DNA of 10,965 nucleotides from Acidobacteriaceae bacterium. GTDB lineage: Bacteria > Acidobacteriota > Terriglobia > Terriglobales > Acidobacteriaceae. The notes under the pieces are model-generated. The model saw only the letters and a list, made by a program, of their open reading frames with translations. It made no database searches and was not told where the DNA came from. A program made the translations under genes and the position numbers. Below are positions 1 to 6,587 of this stretch, piece after piece (the first letter of the stretch is position 1; each line of letters opens with the position of its first letter). The stretch spans positions 1-10,965 of the forward strand of contig JASHVU010000778.1 of assembly GCA_030044455.1 (NCBI GenBank), read 5' to 3'.

Positions 1-1
1 G

Positions 2-292
2 ATTCCGACGAGCGGAGGCAAGGAAGATCACGTATCGATGGGCATGACCGGCGCGCTCAAGCTGCGGCAGATTGTGGAGAACGTTGATCGTGTAGTGGCA
101 ATCGATCTGATGTGTGCTGCGCAGGGTCTGGAGTGCCGATTGCCGCTCAAGCCGGGTATCGAGGTAGGACGCGCCTATGAGGCGGTGCGCAGGGTGGTGG
201 CGCCGCTCGAGGAAGACCGGAGTCTCGCGGCGGAAATCGAATCACTGGCAAATGCGGTCAGGATGAGGAAATTTATGGATTGGTACGATTAA
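2..292 (+). CDS. hutH: Histidine ammonia-lyase, C-terminal fragment (5' end outside window)
   Basis: The reading frame is open from base 2 to a TAA at 290-292 and gives about 96 residues. It begins with IPTSGGKEDHVSMG, which matches the conserved EDHVSMG segment near the C-terminal third of histidine ammonia-lyases. It continues with a helical stretch (LRQIVENVDRVVAIDL, then CAAQGLECR) and ends in the C-terminal helices typical of the family. The enzyme removes ammonia from L-histidine to give urocanate, the first step of cytoplasmic histidine degradation. The MIO-cofactor Ala-Ser-Gly site lies upstream of the window and cannot be checked. The ATG at 38 is an internal methionine, not the start. 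The next gene converges on it after 34 bp, with no convincing terminator between them. Other MIO lyases (phenylalanine/tyrosine ammonia-lyase or aminomutase) are possible but less likely. Confidence 0.88.
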   Translation: MPTSGGKEDHVSMGMTGALKLRQIVENVDRVVAIDLMCAAQGLECRLPLKPGIEVGRAYEAVRRVVAPLEEDRSLAAEIESLANAVRMRKFMDWYD

Positions 293-326
293 CAAAGCAG
301 CCCTTTTTCCCGTTGAGGTCAAGCAT

Positions 327-2294
327 TTACTGAAACTCCCCGCGATCGATGACTCGCGTAATCACCATTTGCGCGCCGAAACGGTTGAGATGATTCGTAT
401 CGTCCATCAGCGGGATTCGTCTGTTCGCATCTGCGTATTGGACGCAGGGGCCGTCCCCGCAAAGTTCGTCATACAGGGATACAAATTGAAAATGCCACTT
501 ATCGACGACCAGGCGGCGTAGGCGCGGTTCGAGAGCACCATCCTTGCCCAACAGATGCTCGCTCGCCAGTCCAGGTTTGTGCCAGGCTACTGAATAGGCA
601 AGTAGCCGGGGTAACGGCGCATCGTATTCCGGAACGCAGCCAACGACAATCACGCGAATCCCATGATCTGTTGCCCATCGCAGCGTTTGGTCAAGATCCT
701 TGAACTTGTTCGGCTGCCAGTCGGACTCCAGAATCAATGCGTCGGGAGGATGTTGAGGGAGATACGTCCCAAAAATGTAATCCATCACCGACTGGCAGAG
801 GCTGTGAGCAGTGTGTCCGCCCACGGTAGAGGGACACGCGCTCACGGTTACCTGCATGACGTTGGCTTCGCGAAAGGAATTCCGAACTGCAAGCCAGATC
901 GCTGCGGCATGGCTGTCACCGAGCAGAATGTAATTCTTCTTCCCCGGCATGCTATGGAGACAGTCGTTGAAGTTGAAGCTCCTTACTCCAGTCATCGGAT
1001 CGACAAGACACTCTCCATACCGTTGTGATTGCAATTGCACTTTCAACTCGCTCTTGTCGAGAAACGAAGCCACCTGCAACGTATCCGGAGAAAAACGCCC
1101 TCTCAGGCCTCCTGAGGCGATGGCGGCGCCCGAAAATGTGAGCAGCAATGTGGCGAATGCCGCTGCCAACGCGAAAAGCCGGCGGCGGGTAAGCACTACT
1201 CTCAAACGGCCCTTTCGAAAAGGAAGCTCAACATATTTCCACGAAAGGTAGGCGAGAACGAAGGAGATGGCGAACTGAACTATGTGGTCGAACCGGTCGG
1301 CGTGAAACGTGCTGCCGAAGTTCCGCTCGAACCATGAACTGGTATCGAAGATGCCCATCCGGTAAATCATGATCACAGGCCAGTGCCAGAGGTACAGAGA
1401 GTAAGAAATAAGTCCGATGAAGACCAAAGGACGCCAGCTTAAGACGGAATAGACAATGGATCGGCCCGAGACTCCAGCGCCGATAATCATCGCCGAGCCT
1501 GCACATGGCAGCAGAGCGCTAAGGCCTGGAAAAGGAGTAAGAAGAGTGAAGGTAAAAACCGAATAGAGAATCAACGCCATCCCGGCAAGCGCCACCAGGT
1601 TGCGGCTCCATGCTGAACGCAGGGTTGGGAAGACTCCCAGGGCAACCAGGGTTCCAAGCATCAACTCCCAAGCGCGCGTATAAGGCATGTAGAAGGCCGT
1701 GTTAGGATTCTGCGCGACCACAATGGCGCTCAAGATAAGTGAGACTAGGGTGAGAACGATTACCGAGCTAAGCAGACGGCGCGGTAAAATGCGCCGGACG
1801 ATCACGAGAAAAATCGGGAAGAGAATATAGAACTGTTCTTCGACTGCTAATGACCAGGTGTGCAGAAGCGGATTTGAATTGCGCGCATCGAAATATCCTG
1901 ACAGCACACAAAGGTAGAAATTCGATCCCGATATGGTCGCTGTCATCATCGTTTTCGCGTATTCGACCATCTCGCCGGGCAGCAGAAAAACGCAGGCGAA
2001 CAGGGTATAAACGATGAACATCGCGAATAATGCAGGGAAGATTCGGCGGATTCGACGCTCATAGAATGCTGCAATCGAGAACCGTGAGGCGGCAATTTCA
2101 GAAAAAATAATTGAGCTGATCAGGTAGCCGGAGATGACGAAGAAAACATCGACCCCAACAAAGCCGCCGGTCGTGTGCATCGTTCCAAGATGGAACAGCA
2201 TCACAGTGAGGACCGCCACGGCTCTAAGGCCGTCGATATCGGGCCGATAGGCCAGCGCAGGGTTCACCGGGGGAGCATCGACAAGATTAGGCAT
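327..2294 (-). CDS. Acyltransferase 3 / SGNH-domain membrane O-acyltransferase (OafA/YrhL type)
   Basis: This is a 655-residue two-domain protein. Residues 16-365 form an acyltransferase-3 membrane domain with about ten hydrophobic segments. It carries the family marks YRPDIDGLRAVAV, the His of FHLG (H35), GGFVGVDVFFVISGYLI, and WSLAVEEQFY near 147-156. A further membrane helix near 372-393 leads to a periplasmic SGNH domain. That domain shows the nucleophile block GDSH (S461) and the C-terminal DTNH block (D632, H635), so the catalytic triad looks intact. Members of this family move acetyl or other acyl groups across the membrane onto O-antigen, peptidoglycan or exopolysaccharide; the substrate here cannot be told. 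The start is an ATG without a clear Shine-Dalgarno sequence, but the family motif begins only 15 residues later, so the true start must lie close to it. The gene stands alone, with a 272-bp gap upstream, and its 3' end faces hutH. Confidence 0.93.
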   Translation of the reverse strand: MPNLVDAPPVNPALAYRPDIDGLRAVAVLTVMLFHLGTMHTTGGFVGVDVFFVISGYLISSIIFSEIAASRFSIAAFYERRIRRIFPALFAMFIVYTLFACVFLLPGEMVEYAKTMMTATISGSNFYLCVLSGYFDARNSNPLLHTWSLAVEEQFYILFPIFLVIVRRILPRRLLSSVIVLTLVSLILSAIVVAQNPNTAFYMPYTRAWELMLGTLVALGVFPTLRSAWSRNLVALAGMALILYSVFTFTLLTPFPGLSALLPCAGSAMIIGAGVSGRSIVYSVLSWRPLVFIGLISYSLYLWHWPVIMIYRMGIFDTSSWFERNFGSTFHADRFDHIVQFAISFVLAYLSWKYVELPFRKGRLRVVLTRRRLFALAAAFATLLLTFSGAAIASGGLRGRFSPDTLQVASFLDKSELKVQLQSQRYGECLVDPMTGVRSFNFNDCLHSMPGKKNYILLGDSHAAAIWLAVRNSFREANVMQVTVSACPSTVGGHTAHSLCQSVMDYIFGTYLPQHPPDALILESDWQPNKFKDLDQTLRWATDHGIRVIVVGCVPEYDAPLPRLLAYSVAWHKPGLASEHLLGKDGALEPRLRRLVVDKWHFQFVSLYDELCGDGPCVQYADANRRIPLMDDTNHLNRFGAQMVITRVIDRGEFQ

Positions 2295-2431
2295 TGTTTA
2301 ATTATGGAAAAAGAGTTGGATTCATCATTTCTGCGGAAGTTGTAAGCTCTGCCGAGCAGGCGTGCAATGCTTTGGGGACATCGACCGTACTCAGCATAGC
2401 AGAGGATACTTGAGAATGACCGAGACATACA

Positions 2432-2447
2432 CGTTCGTTGACGAACG
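2432..2447. promoter_or_regulatory. 16-bp palindrome upstream of the acyltransferase gene (possible operator)
   Basis: The sequence CGTTCGT-TG-ACGAACG is a perfect inverted repeat with 7-bp arms and a 2-bp centre. It lies about 140 bp upstream of the acyltransferase start in an otherwise featureless gap (2295-2566). The size and symmetry suit a dimeric repressor site. The half-sites are the reverse order of the Gram-positive LexA box (CGAAC-N4-GTTCG), so I do not call it a LexA site. The only other structure I see in the gap is a short 11-bp palindrome at 2524-2534 (AGCTGACAGCT). An operator function is inferred from symmetry alone. Confidence 0.3.
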
Positions 2448-2595
2448 GTTGTCCAGCGCTTCGCACAGCAGTACTGCTGCGCCGACTTTGGCGAGCCCGT
2501 CGCGCATCGTGCATGCCGTTAGAAGCTGACAGCTGGAAGCGCGCACCGAGAAGCTGAGTGGCTGCTTTACTCCGCCTTGAAGTCTCCATCTAGAT

Positions 2596-3156
2596 TCAGC
2601 ACCAGCGCTTCGCCCAGGATGACGATGGAGTGAATCCTAAGGCTGCTGGGGTCATCTTTTGCCCCGCGATAGCCGCGGAGTTGGCCAGCGCATTGCGCAG
2701 CAGGTCGGCGGCGTTCACCTTCATGCACGAGGGCACCTGGCGGCGGAGAAAGGGCTCGAGCGCGAAATCTATCTTACGGTGGCCGGTGGCTTTTTCAAGT
2801 TCGGCATCGCGAAAGCCCACTGACGCGCCCTCGGCATCGGGCAGCACAGAGACTTCAGTAGGCACCGAGATTGGTAGGCCTAAACAGGCTCCACCTACCG
2901 ACTGACCCACTTTGGCATGAGACTTCATCTTCACCACAATCCGGTCGTCTTCAAAACTCAAATAGGGATCCTCGGCCGAAATGGAGCAGCCGGCTCCGGC
3001 TTTGCCGTTCCGGTAGAAGCGCCCATTCGGCGTATTGAAGAGGTGCTTTCTGAGCGTTTTTTCAAGGGCCTGACGGGTAATGGTCAGTTCGACGGCGCGG
3101 GATGGCATGAGGTCATGCAAAGAAAGTTTAGCCGCGACGCGCTCCATTGTTATCAT
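2596..3156 (-). CDS. Conserved-looking protein of unknown function, 3' end apparently frameshifted
   Basis: I do not recognise this 186-residue protein. It is clearly a gene: a strong GGAGGG sits 8 bases before the ATG. The sequence alternates short beta-like stretches (RAVELTITRQ, YLSFEDDRIVVKMK, TEVSVLP) with helices, and has no signal peptide or membrane segment. The pattern loosely recalls lipid-binding (TULIP/SMP-like) folds, but that is a guess. The C-terminus looks wrong in this frame: after KMTPAA (residues 168-173) it reads LGFTPSSSWAKRWC and stops. From the same point the neighbouring frame gives LRIHSIVILGEALVLNLDGD, then FKAE and a TAA at 2567-2569, a far more protein-like end. 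One base seems to be missing near 2641-2643 or slightly upstream. If restored, the product would be about 196-197 residues and the gene would end at 2567. Whether this is a real mutation or a sequencing error cannot be told. Confidence 0.72.
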   Translation of the reverse strand: MITMERVAAKLSLHDLMPSRAVELTITRQALEKTLRKHLFNTPNGRFYRNGKAGAGCSISAEDPYLSFEDDRIVVKMKSHAKVGQSVGGACLGLPISVPTEVSVLPDAEGASVGFRDAELEKATGHRKIDFALEPFLRRQVPSCMKVNAADLLRNALANSAAIAGQKMTPAALGFTPSSSWAKRWC

Positions 3157-3164
3157 ATGAGTAA

Positions 3165-3170
3165 CCCTCC
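3165..3170 (-). promoter_or_regulatory. Strong Shine-Dalgarno (GGAGGG) of the unknown - strand gene
   Basis: On the - strand GGAGGG ends 8 bases before the ATG at 3156. This fixes that ATG as the start over a second in-frame ATG three codons later, which would be 17 bases away. It is the best ribosome binding site in the window. Confidence 0.75.
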
Positions 3171-3333
3171 AAACCGATAGTTAAACGATTTCAGAAAAAT
3201 CTCTTGAGCCGGAGGGTCAGTCCCAGGAAATGCAACTGAGGAAAACGTGTAACTGATTGTACGGGAGCATGTTACAGAACGCATCAAATCCAGATCGGTT
3301 TCTAGATATTATGTTCGAAGCTCGATTTTACTA

Positions 3334-3362
3334 TTGATTTTTGAAGAAAAAATCCCTAAAAT
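3334..3362 (+). promoter_or_regulatory. Sigma70-like promoter for the 75-aa protein gene
   Basis: TTGATT (3334-3339) and TAAAAT (3357-3362) are separated by exactly 17 bases, matching 4/6 and 5/6 of the -35 and -10 consensus. The region is strikingly AT-rich against its GC-rich surroundings. Transcription would start near 3369, giving a 5' leader of roughly 90 bases before the ATG at 3457. I see no riboswitch in the leader. The intergenic region 3157-3456 otherwise holds only a weak TGTAAC/GTTACA dyad (3248-3276). Confidence 0.5.
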
Positions 3363-3456
3363 AGAAGCCGATGTAACCTCTGGACATACCGCACTCCCCA
3401 AGCCTCTGGTCCGAGGGCGATCAACAAAATACCCTTCATACAAGGACAAACAATCG

Positions 3457-3684
3457 ATGGCAAAGCGTCGTGGAAATCCGAACTGGGGCAAGCCGGAGCC
3501 CATTGGCCCCGTTGTGCCCACGGTCACCTCTTTCGAGCAGATTGTAAAGGAGTTCAAGCTGCCGCCGGATCAGTACATCCGGTCGACCCGCCTGCGCGAG
3601 TGGGCTCGCCGTAACAAGAACTCCAAGTACATCCCCGAGGCCCTTCTTGAGGCCTGGGGTTTCGAAATCGAATCGACGTTGTAG
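3457..3684 (+). CDS. Small conserved protein of unknown function (75 aa), acidobacterial type
   Basis: The product is 75 residues long. It has a basic, Gly/Pro/Trp-rich start (MAKRRGNPNWGKPEP), then VTSFEQIVKEFKLPPDQYI, then a basic helical stretch (STRLREWARRNKNSKYIP) and a conserved-looking end, EALLEAWGFEIESTL. I recall proteins of this shape as widespread single-copy hypotheticals in Acidobacteria, but know no function. The basic tract could bind nucleic acid; this is inference only. The frame is open upstream to 3334, but the ATG at 3457 is preceded by AAGGA with 10 bases of spacing, and the region before it translates to unconserved-looking sequence, so I chose the short form. It has its own promoter-like sequence and a strong terminator, so it is probably transcribed alone. 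Confidence 0.82.
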   Translation: MAKRRGNPNWGKPEPIGPVVPTVTSFEQIVKEFKLPPDQYIRSTRLREWARRNKNSKYIPEALLEAWGFEIESTL

Positions 3685-3705
3685 GGGTTTCGCCAGCTTG
3701 GACAT

Positions 3706-3731
3706 AGACGCCGCCTTCGGGCGGCGTTTTT
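3706..3731 (+). terminator. Rho-independent terminator with UUCG tetraloop
   Basis: ACGCCGCC (3708-3715) pairs perfectly with GGCGGCGT (3720-3727) around a TTCG loop closed by C-G, the exceptionally stable C(UUCG)G tetraloop. Five T residues follow (3727-3731). It lies 22 bases after the stop of the 75-aa protein gene and separates it from the hydrolase gene downstream. Confidence 0.9.
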
Positions 3732-3802
3732 GCTGTATCGGGGAGGGTGACGAGAACAAGGATGCGTCAGACTCACCTCCCTCCGCTCGTTGATTGAACG
3801 CC

Positions 3803-4750
3803 ATGAACACCAGGAAGATCGTAATCCGATCCGTGCAGATTATTGTTGGCCTGCCCGTTGTGCTGGGGATTGGTCTCTACGTGTTCTTCTACGCTGTTTT
3901 CTACTTTCCGAATTGGACTACCGCGACCAACGGCACCATCGTCTCCTCAGGCCAGTCGCGGCATTACCTGCTCTACGTCCCCAAGAGCTACGACTCCGCC
4001 GAGCCGACGCCGCTGGTCATCTGTCTTCATACGTCCATGTCGTGGGCCAGCTCCGAAATGGCCATCAGCCATTGGAACAAGTTAGCCGACGAGAGCGGAT
4101 TCATCGTTGTGTATCCCGAGGGAAGCGGTCGCGGCCCCAAGTCATGGAAGATGGAGAAAAGCGAAACGCCATTGCAGATGCCCGACGTCATTTTCATCTC
4201 GCAATTGATCGACAAGGTCGAAGCTGCCTACAACATCGACAGGACGCGCATTTACGCCAACGGAATGTCGAACGGCGGAGGCATGGCGTTCGTTCTCTCC
4301 TGCACGCTGTCCGATCGGGTCGCGGCGGTGGGATTGGTTTCAGCGGGGCTCGATCCGGGATGGAGTTGGTGCACCGATCATCGGCCGGTGCCAGTAATTG
4401 CGTTTCATGGAACCGCCGACCCTATTTGCCCGTACAACGGAGGCCCGTCCAAGCTGGCCGGCGGATCGTTTCCGAACATTCCGGAGTTTATGGCGAACTG
4501 GTCGCAGCGCAACCAGTGCGGCGCCGATCCGGTGGAAACCGCAGTTTCTGCAGATGTCACGCGCCGGCAATATACGGGATGCGCAAACGGGGCAGACGTG
4601 GTGTTCTACACCATCAAGGGCGAAGGTCATCAGTGGCCCGGAGGCCACCGGATCCTGGCGGAATGGATGGTCGGGCCCTATAACCACAGTATCGACGCCA
4701 CCAGGCAGATGTGGGCATTCTTTCGCGAGCATACTCTGATGGCGAAATGA
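3803..4750 (+). CDS. Membrane-anchored PHB depolymerase / feruloyl esterase-like alpha/beta hydrolase
   Basis: The 315-residue product has an N-terminal membrane helix (about residues 8-35, basic RK before it), so it is probably anchored with the catalytic part outside the cytoplasm. The rest is an alpha/beta hydrolase of the poly(3-hydroxybutyrate) depolymerase/LpqC/CE1 esterase group: RHYLLYVPKSY at the first strand, CLHTSM at the oxyanion region, the nucleophile elbow GMSNGG (S156), FHGTADPICPY with the acid D206, and GEGHQWPGG with the catalytic H276. The triad is therefore complete. Substrates in this family range from short-chain polyesters to feruloyl or acetyl esters on xylan, and the sequence alone does not decide. 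I chose the ATG at 3803 over an in-frame TTG at 3794; neither has a clear Shine-Dalgarno. A GH5-like glycosidase converges from 102 bp downstream, which mildly favours a carbohydrate esterase role. Confidence 0.87.
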   Translation: MNTRKIVIRSVQIIVGLPVVLGIGLYVFFYAVFYFPNWTTATNGTIVSSGQSRHYLLYVPKSYDSAEPTPLVICLHTSMSWASSEMAISHWNKLADESGFIVVYPEGSGRGPKSWKMEKSETPLQMPDVIFISQLIDKVEAAYNIDRTRIYANGMSNGGGMAFVLSCTLSDRVAAVGLVSAGLDPGWSWCTDHRPVPVIAFHGTADPICPYNGGPSKLAGGSFPNIPEFMANWSQRNQCGADPVETAVSADVTRRQYTGCANGADVVFYTIKGEGHQWPGGHRILAEWMVGPYNHSIDATRQMWAFFREHTLMAK

Positions 4751-4852
4751 GGCTGGCGGCTTCGAGTCGAGGGGGGCGAACCGCTGCGGACCGACTCACT
4801 GGTCTTTGGGCGCCGACGCATTCTGATTCGGTGAGACGGGTGAAACGGCCCC

Positions 4853-6064
4853 TCACGCGCTTCGCGCTTTCCACCCCAGCCAATTCAAGATCCACTGCCA
4901 GGTTCCATCCTGCGTGTGATTATCCGGTGGTAACGGAAGGGAGGCTGAGGGAAAGTCCACGCGCTTGCCGCGATATGCCTGAGCAAGTTGCTGAAACACG
5001 CGGCCTTGCTCTTTGACGCGACCATCATTCGTCAGCAAGCCGAGCGAGTATTCGAGCGGATTGAATTGGAATTTGTGGTCCACGTCGTGGCTGTCCCAGT
5101 AGCTAAACCAGCTCACGCCCTGCTCGATTGCCGCCAGCGCCGCTTTTTCGAGCCACTCAGCCTGGCCCTTTTCAGGCAACTCCATGATGCAGGTATTGAA
5201 CTCGCCTGCCCATACCGGTTTGTGCTGGCTGCCCGCGAAACTGCGGATCAGCGCTGCCATGGCGGCGAGCAACTTGACACTGGGGGCATCCATGGCGCCG
5301 CCGTATTTCATAGCGCCGGTCCAGTATGGATAGCAGTGCATCACAGGAAAAGGCGCAGCCGCCAGCGCCTGCGCCGAAAACGTGTCCGGCTCAAACCACG
5401 GCTGGTGATCGACTCCATTGACGTGCAGACCGCTGGGCAAATCCTGGTTCATCCTCTCGAACATCTTGGCCATCCACGCATCGCCCTGCGGAGTTGAGGC
5501 CTGCCAGCAGGTGTTCAGCTCGTTGCCAAAGTCGAAACCGATGATGTTGCCATGCCGCTTCATCACGCGGGCCAGTGCGCGAACAAAAAGCTCCTGCGCA
5601 GAGCGCATGGTCTCATCCGTATAGAAGCCGTCGCTCAGGCGATTGAACGAGGGCAGGAAAAACCAACCGCTCAACTGGCCCGTGAAAACCGTCACCAGCG
5701 CATCGAGATGGTGTTCGCCCATCAAGGCAAGCAATTGATCGAGCCTCTCGAGATGCGCGGTGCTGACCCATGTGGGATTGGGTTGAAAAAAAGGCCAGAT
5801 GAGCATGAGGCGCAGGTGGTCGGCGCCAAGCGCGGCGATGGCGTCGAGGTCGCGGCGAATCGGGCCGGCGTCCCAGTCGTTCCAGCAGAACCACCAGTTG
5901 TGCGAAGGCGTGTAGTTAACGCCGAAGCGATGGCGTGTGAGGTCGAGCCCGATGCTGGAGGCTGAGTTGGTTTGGGCAAGAGCTGTTGCTGCGGGTGCGC
6001 TGGATTCGACAACGGCGGCAGTCACTGCAGCGGAGCTGAGAGCAAGGAATTTACGTCGATTCAT
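4853..6064 (-). CDS. Tat-exported glycoside hydrolase, GH5-like (cellulase/mannanase superfamily)
   Basis: The product from the ATG at 6064 is 403 residues. It opens with a twin-arginine signal (MNRRKFLALSSAAVTAAVV) and a likely cleavage site after TALA (about residue 30). The mature part looks like a clan GH-A (beta/alpha)8 barrel: FGVNYTPS at strand 1, HLRLMLIWPFF, then FDFGNELN with the likely acid/base E182, and WAGEFNT with the likely nucleophile E288. SYWDSHD near 321-327 would be the strand-8 aromatic region. The substrate is not evident; mannan, cellulose or another beta-glycan are all possible. An in-frame GTG at 6085 would add seven residues (MWPRDHV), and GGAG lies 9 bases before it, so this longer start is a real alternative. 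The ATG at 6064 has only GGGA 7 bases upstream. A dyad and a mini-ORF overlap this start region. Confidence 0.85.
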   Translation of the reverse strand: MNRRKFLALSSAAVTAAVVESSAPAATALAQTNSASSIGLDLTRHRFGVNYTPSHNWWFCWNDWDAGPIRRDLDAIAALGADHLRLMLIWPFFQPNPTWVSTAHLERLDQLLALMGEHHLDALVTVFTGQLSGWFFLPSFNRLSDGFYTDETMRSAQELFVRALARVMKRHGNIIGFDFGNELNTCWQASTPQGDAWMAKMFERMNQDLPSGLHVNGVDHQPWFEPDTFSAQALAAAPFPVMHCYPYWTGAMKYGGAMDAPSVKLLAAMAALIRSFAGSQHKPVWAGEFNTCIMELPEKGQAEWLEKAALAAIEQGVSWFSYWDSHDVDHKFQFNPLEYSLGLLTNDGRVKEQGRVFQQLAQAYRGKRVDFPSASLPLPPDNHTQDGTWQWILNWLGWKARSA

Positions 6065-6093
6065 GACGTGGTCCCGTGGCCACACATGAGATT

Positions 6094-6130
6094 ACTCCGG
6101 GACTCAAGATAAGTACAAAATACCCGGAGT
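6094..6130 (-). promoter_or_regulatory. 8-bp dyad overlapping the ribosome binding site of the glycoside hydrolase gene
   Basis: ACTCCGGG (6094-6101) and CCCGGAGT (6123-6130) are perfect 8-bp inverted repeats separated by 21 bases of AT-rich sequence. On the - strand the downstream arm contains the GGAG that is the best Shine-Dalgarno for this gene. If the leader is transcribed, the hairpin would mask it. Alternatively the dyad is a DNA operator; the arms are 29 bp apart start to start, close to three helical turns. Either role is inference. Confidence 0.4.
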
Positions 6131-6291
6131 GGACCGGCCAATTGCGGAGATCCGATTCCCGCTGCCGTATTCGGGTCTCGATAAGCGCTCCAACGCCGGG
6201 AGATTCGGAGTGGGTGCACATGTTTTCTTCAATCTGGAGATTCAAAGAACCCAAGGCAATTGCATTTGGAATATGAGCGACAGAACCGGTA

Positions 6292-6452
6292 TTGAAAGGG
6301 CACGGCTTCAGCCGAGCCGAGGGCAGAGGAGTGGACAGAGAGGCCTTTGGGCCCTGAGGGGAGTGGTTTCTGCTTCAAATCATTCCTCAGGGGCTAAAGC
6401 CCACCGCGGTACCGGCCCATTTTGCGGCACGGCTGAAGCCGTGGCCTTTCAA
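6292..6452. repeat. 161-bp nested palindromic repeat (REP-like element)
   Basis: The outer arms 6292-6319 and 6425-6452 are inverted copies matching at 26 of 28 positions. Each begins or ends with TTGAAAGG and holds the smaller palindrome CGGCT-TC-AGCCG. Between them an inner imperfect inverted pair, 6342-6365 and 6381-6402 (shared core CCCTGAGG/CCTCAGGG), surrounds a 15-base loop, and GGGCTAAAGCCC (6391-6402) is itself a palindrome. The element fills much of the non-coding gap between the divergent glycosidase and diguanylate cyclase genes; I see no gene in 6088-6554. I recall similar GGCTGAAGCC/GGCTAAAGCC palindromes dispersed in Acidobacteria, possibly mobilised like REP sequences, but cannot verify copy number here. 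Confidence 0.75.
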
Positions 6453-6587
6453 CCTAATGGAACGATTCCAAATTCGATTGCCCTGTCAAAGAACCAGTTA
6501 TACCTTCCTCAACAACTCTGATTTTGGTACTCTAAGCTCACCCAAATCATTTAGGGATTGGCTCGAATTTTCCCCGGAGTTCCCTGG

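Noticed and set aside
293..326. Bidirectional terminator between hutH and the acyltransferase
   Set aside because: The gap holds CCCTTTTTCCC but no stem-loop of useful length.
2432..2447. LexA/SOS box
   Set aside because: The half-sites are in the opposite order to CGAAC-N4-GTTCG, and the neighbouring gene is not a repair gene.
2302..2589. 95-codon - strand frame upstream of the acyltransferase
   Set aside because: Its ATG lies within the restored end of the unknown gene. It has no ribosome binding site and the translation shows no domain-like pattern.
3790..4683. 297-codon frame overlapping the esterase gene on the same strand
   Set aside because: It is rich in Arg and lacks any motif, while the other frame has a complete alpha/beta hydrolase triad.
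4764..4797. GAGTCG/CGACTC inverted repeat between the esterase and glycosidase genes as a terminator
   Set aside because: The arms are only 6 bp with a 22-base loop, and no T-run follows on either strand.
6129..6521. 130-codon + strand frame in the divergent intergenic gap
   Set aside because: It runs straight through the palindromic repeat element, so it is open by chance.
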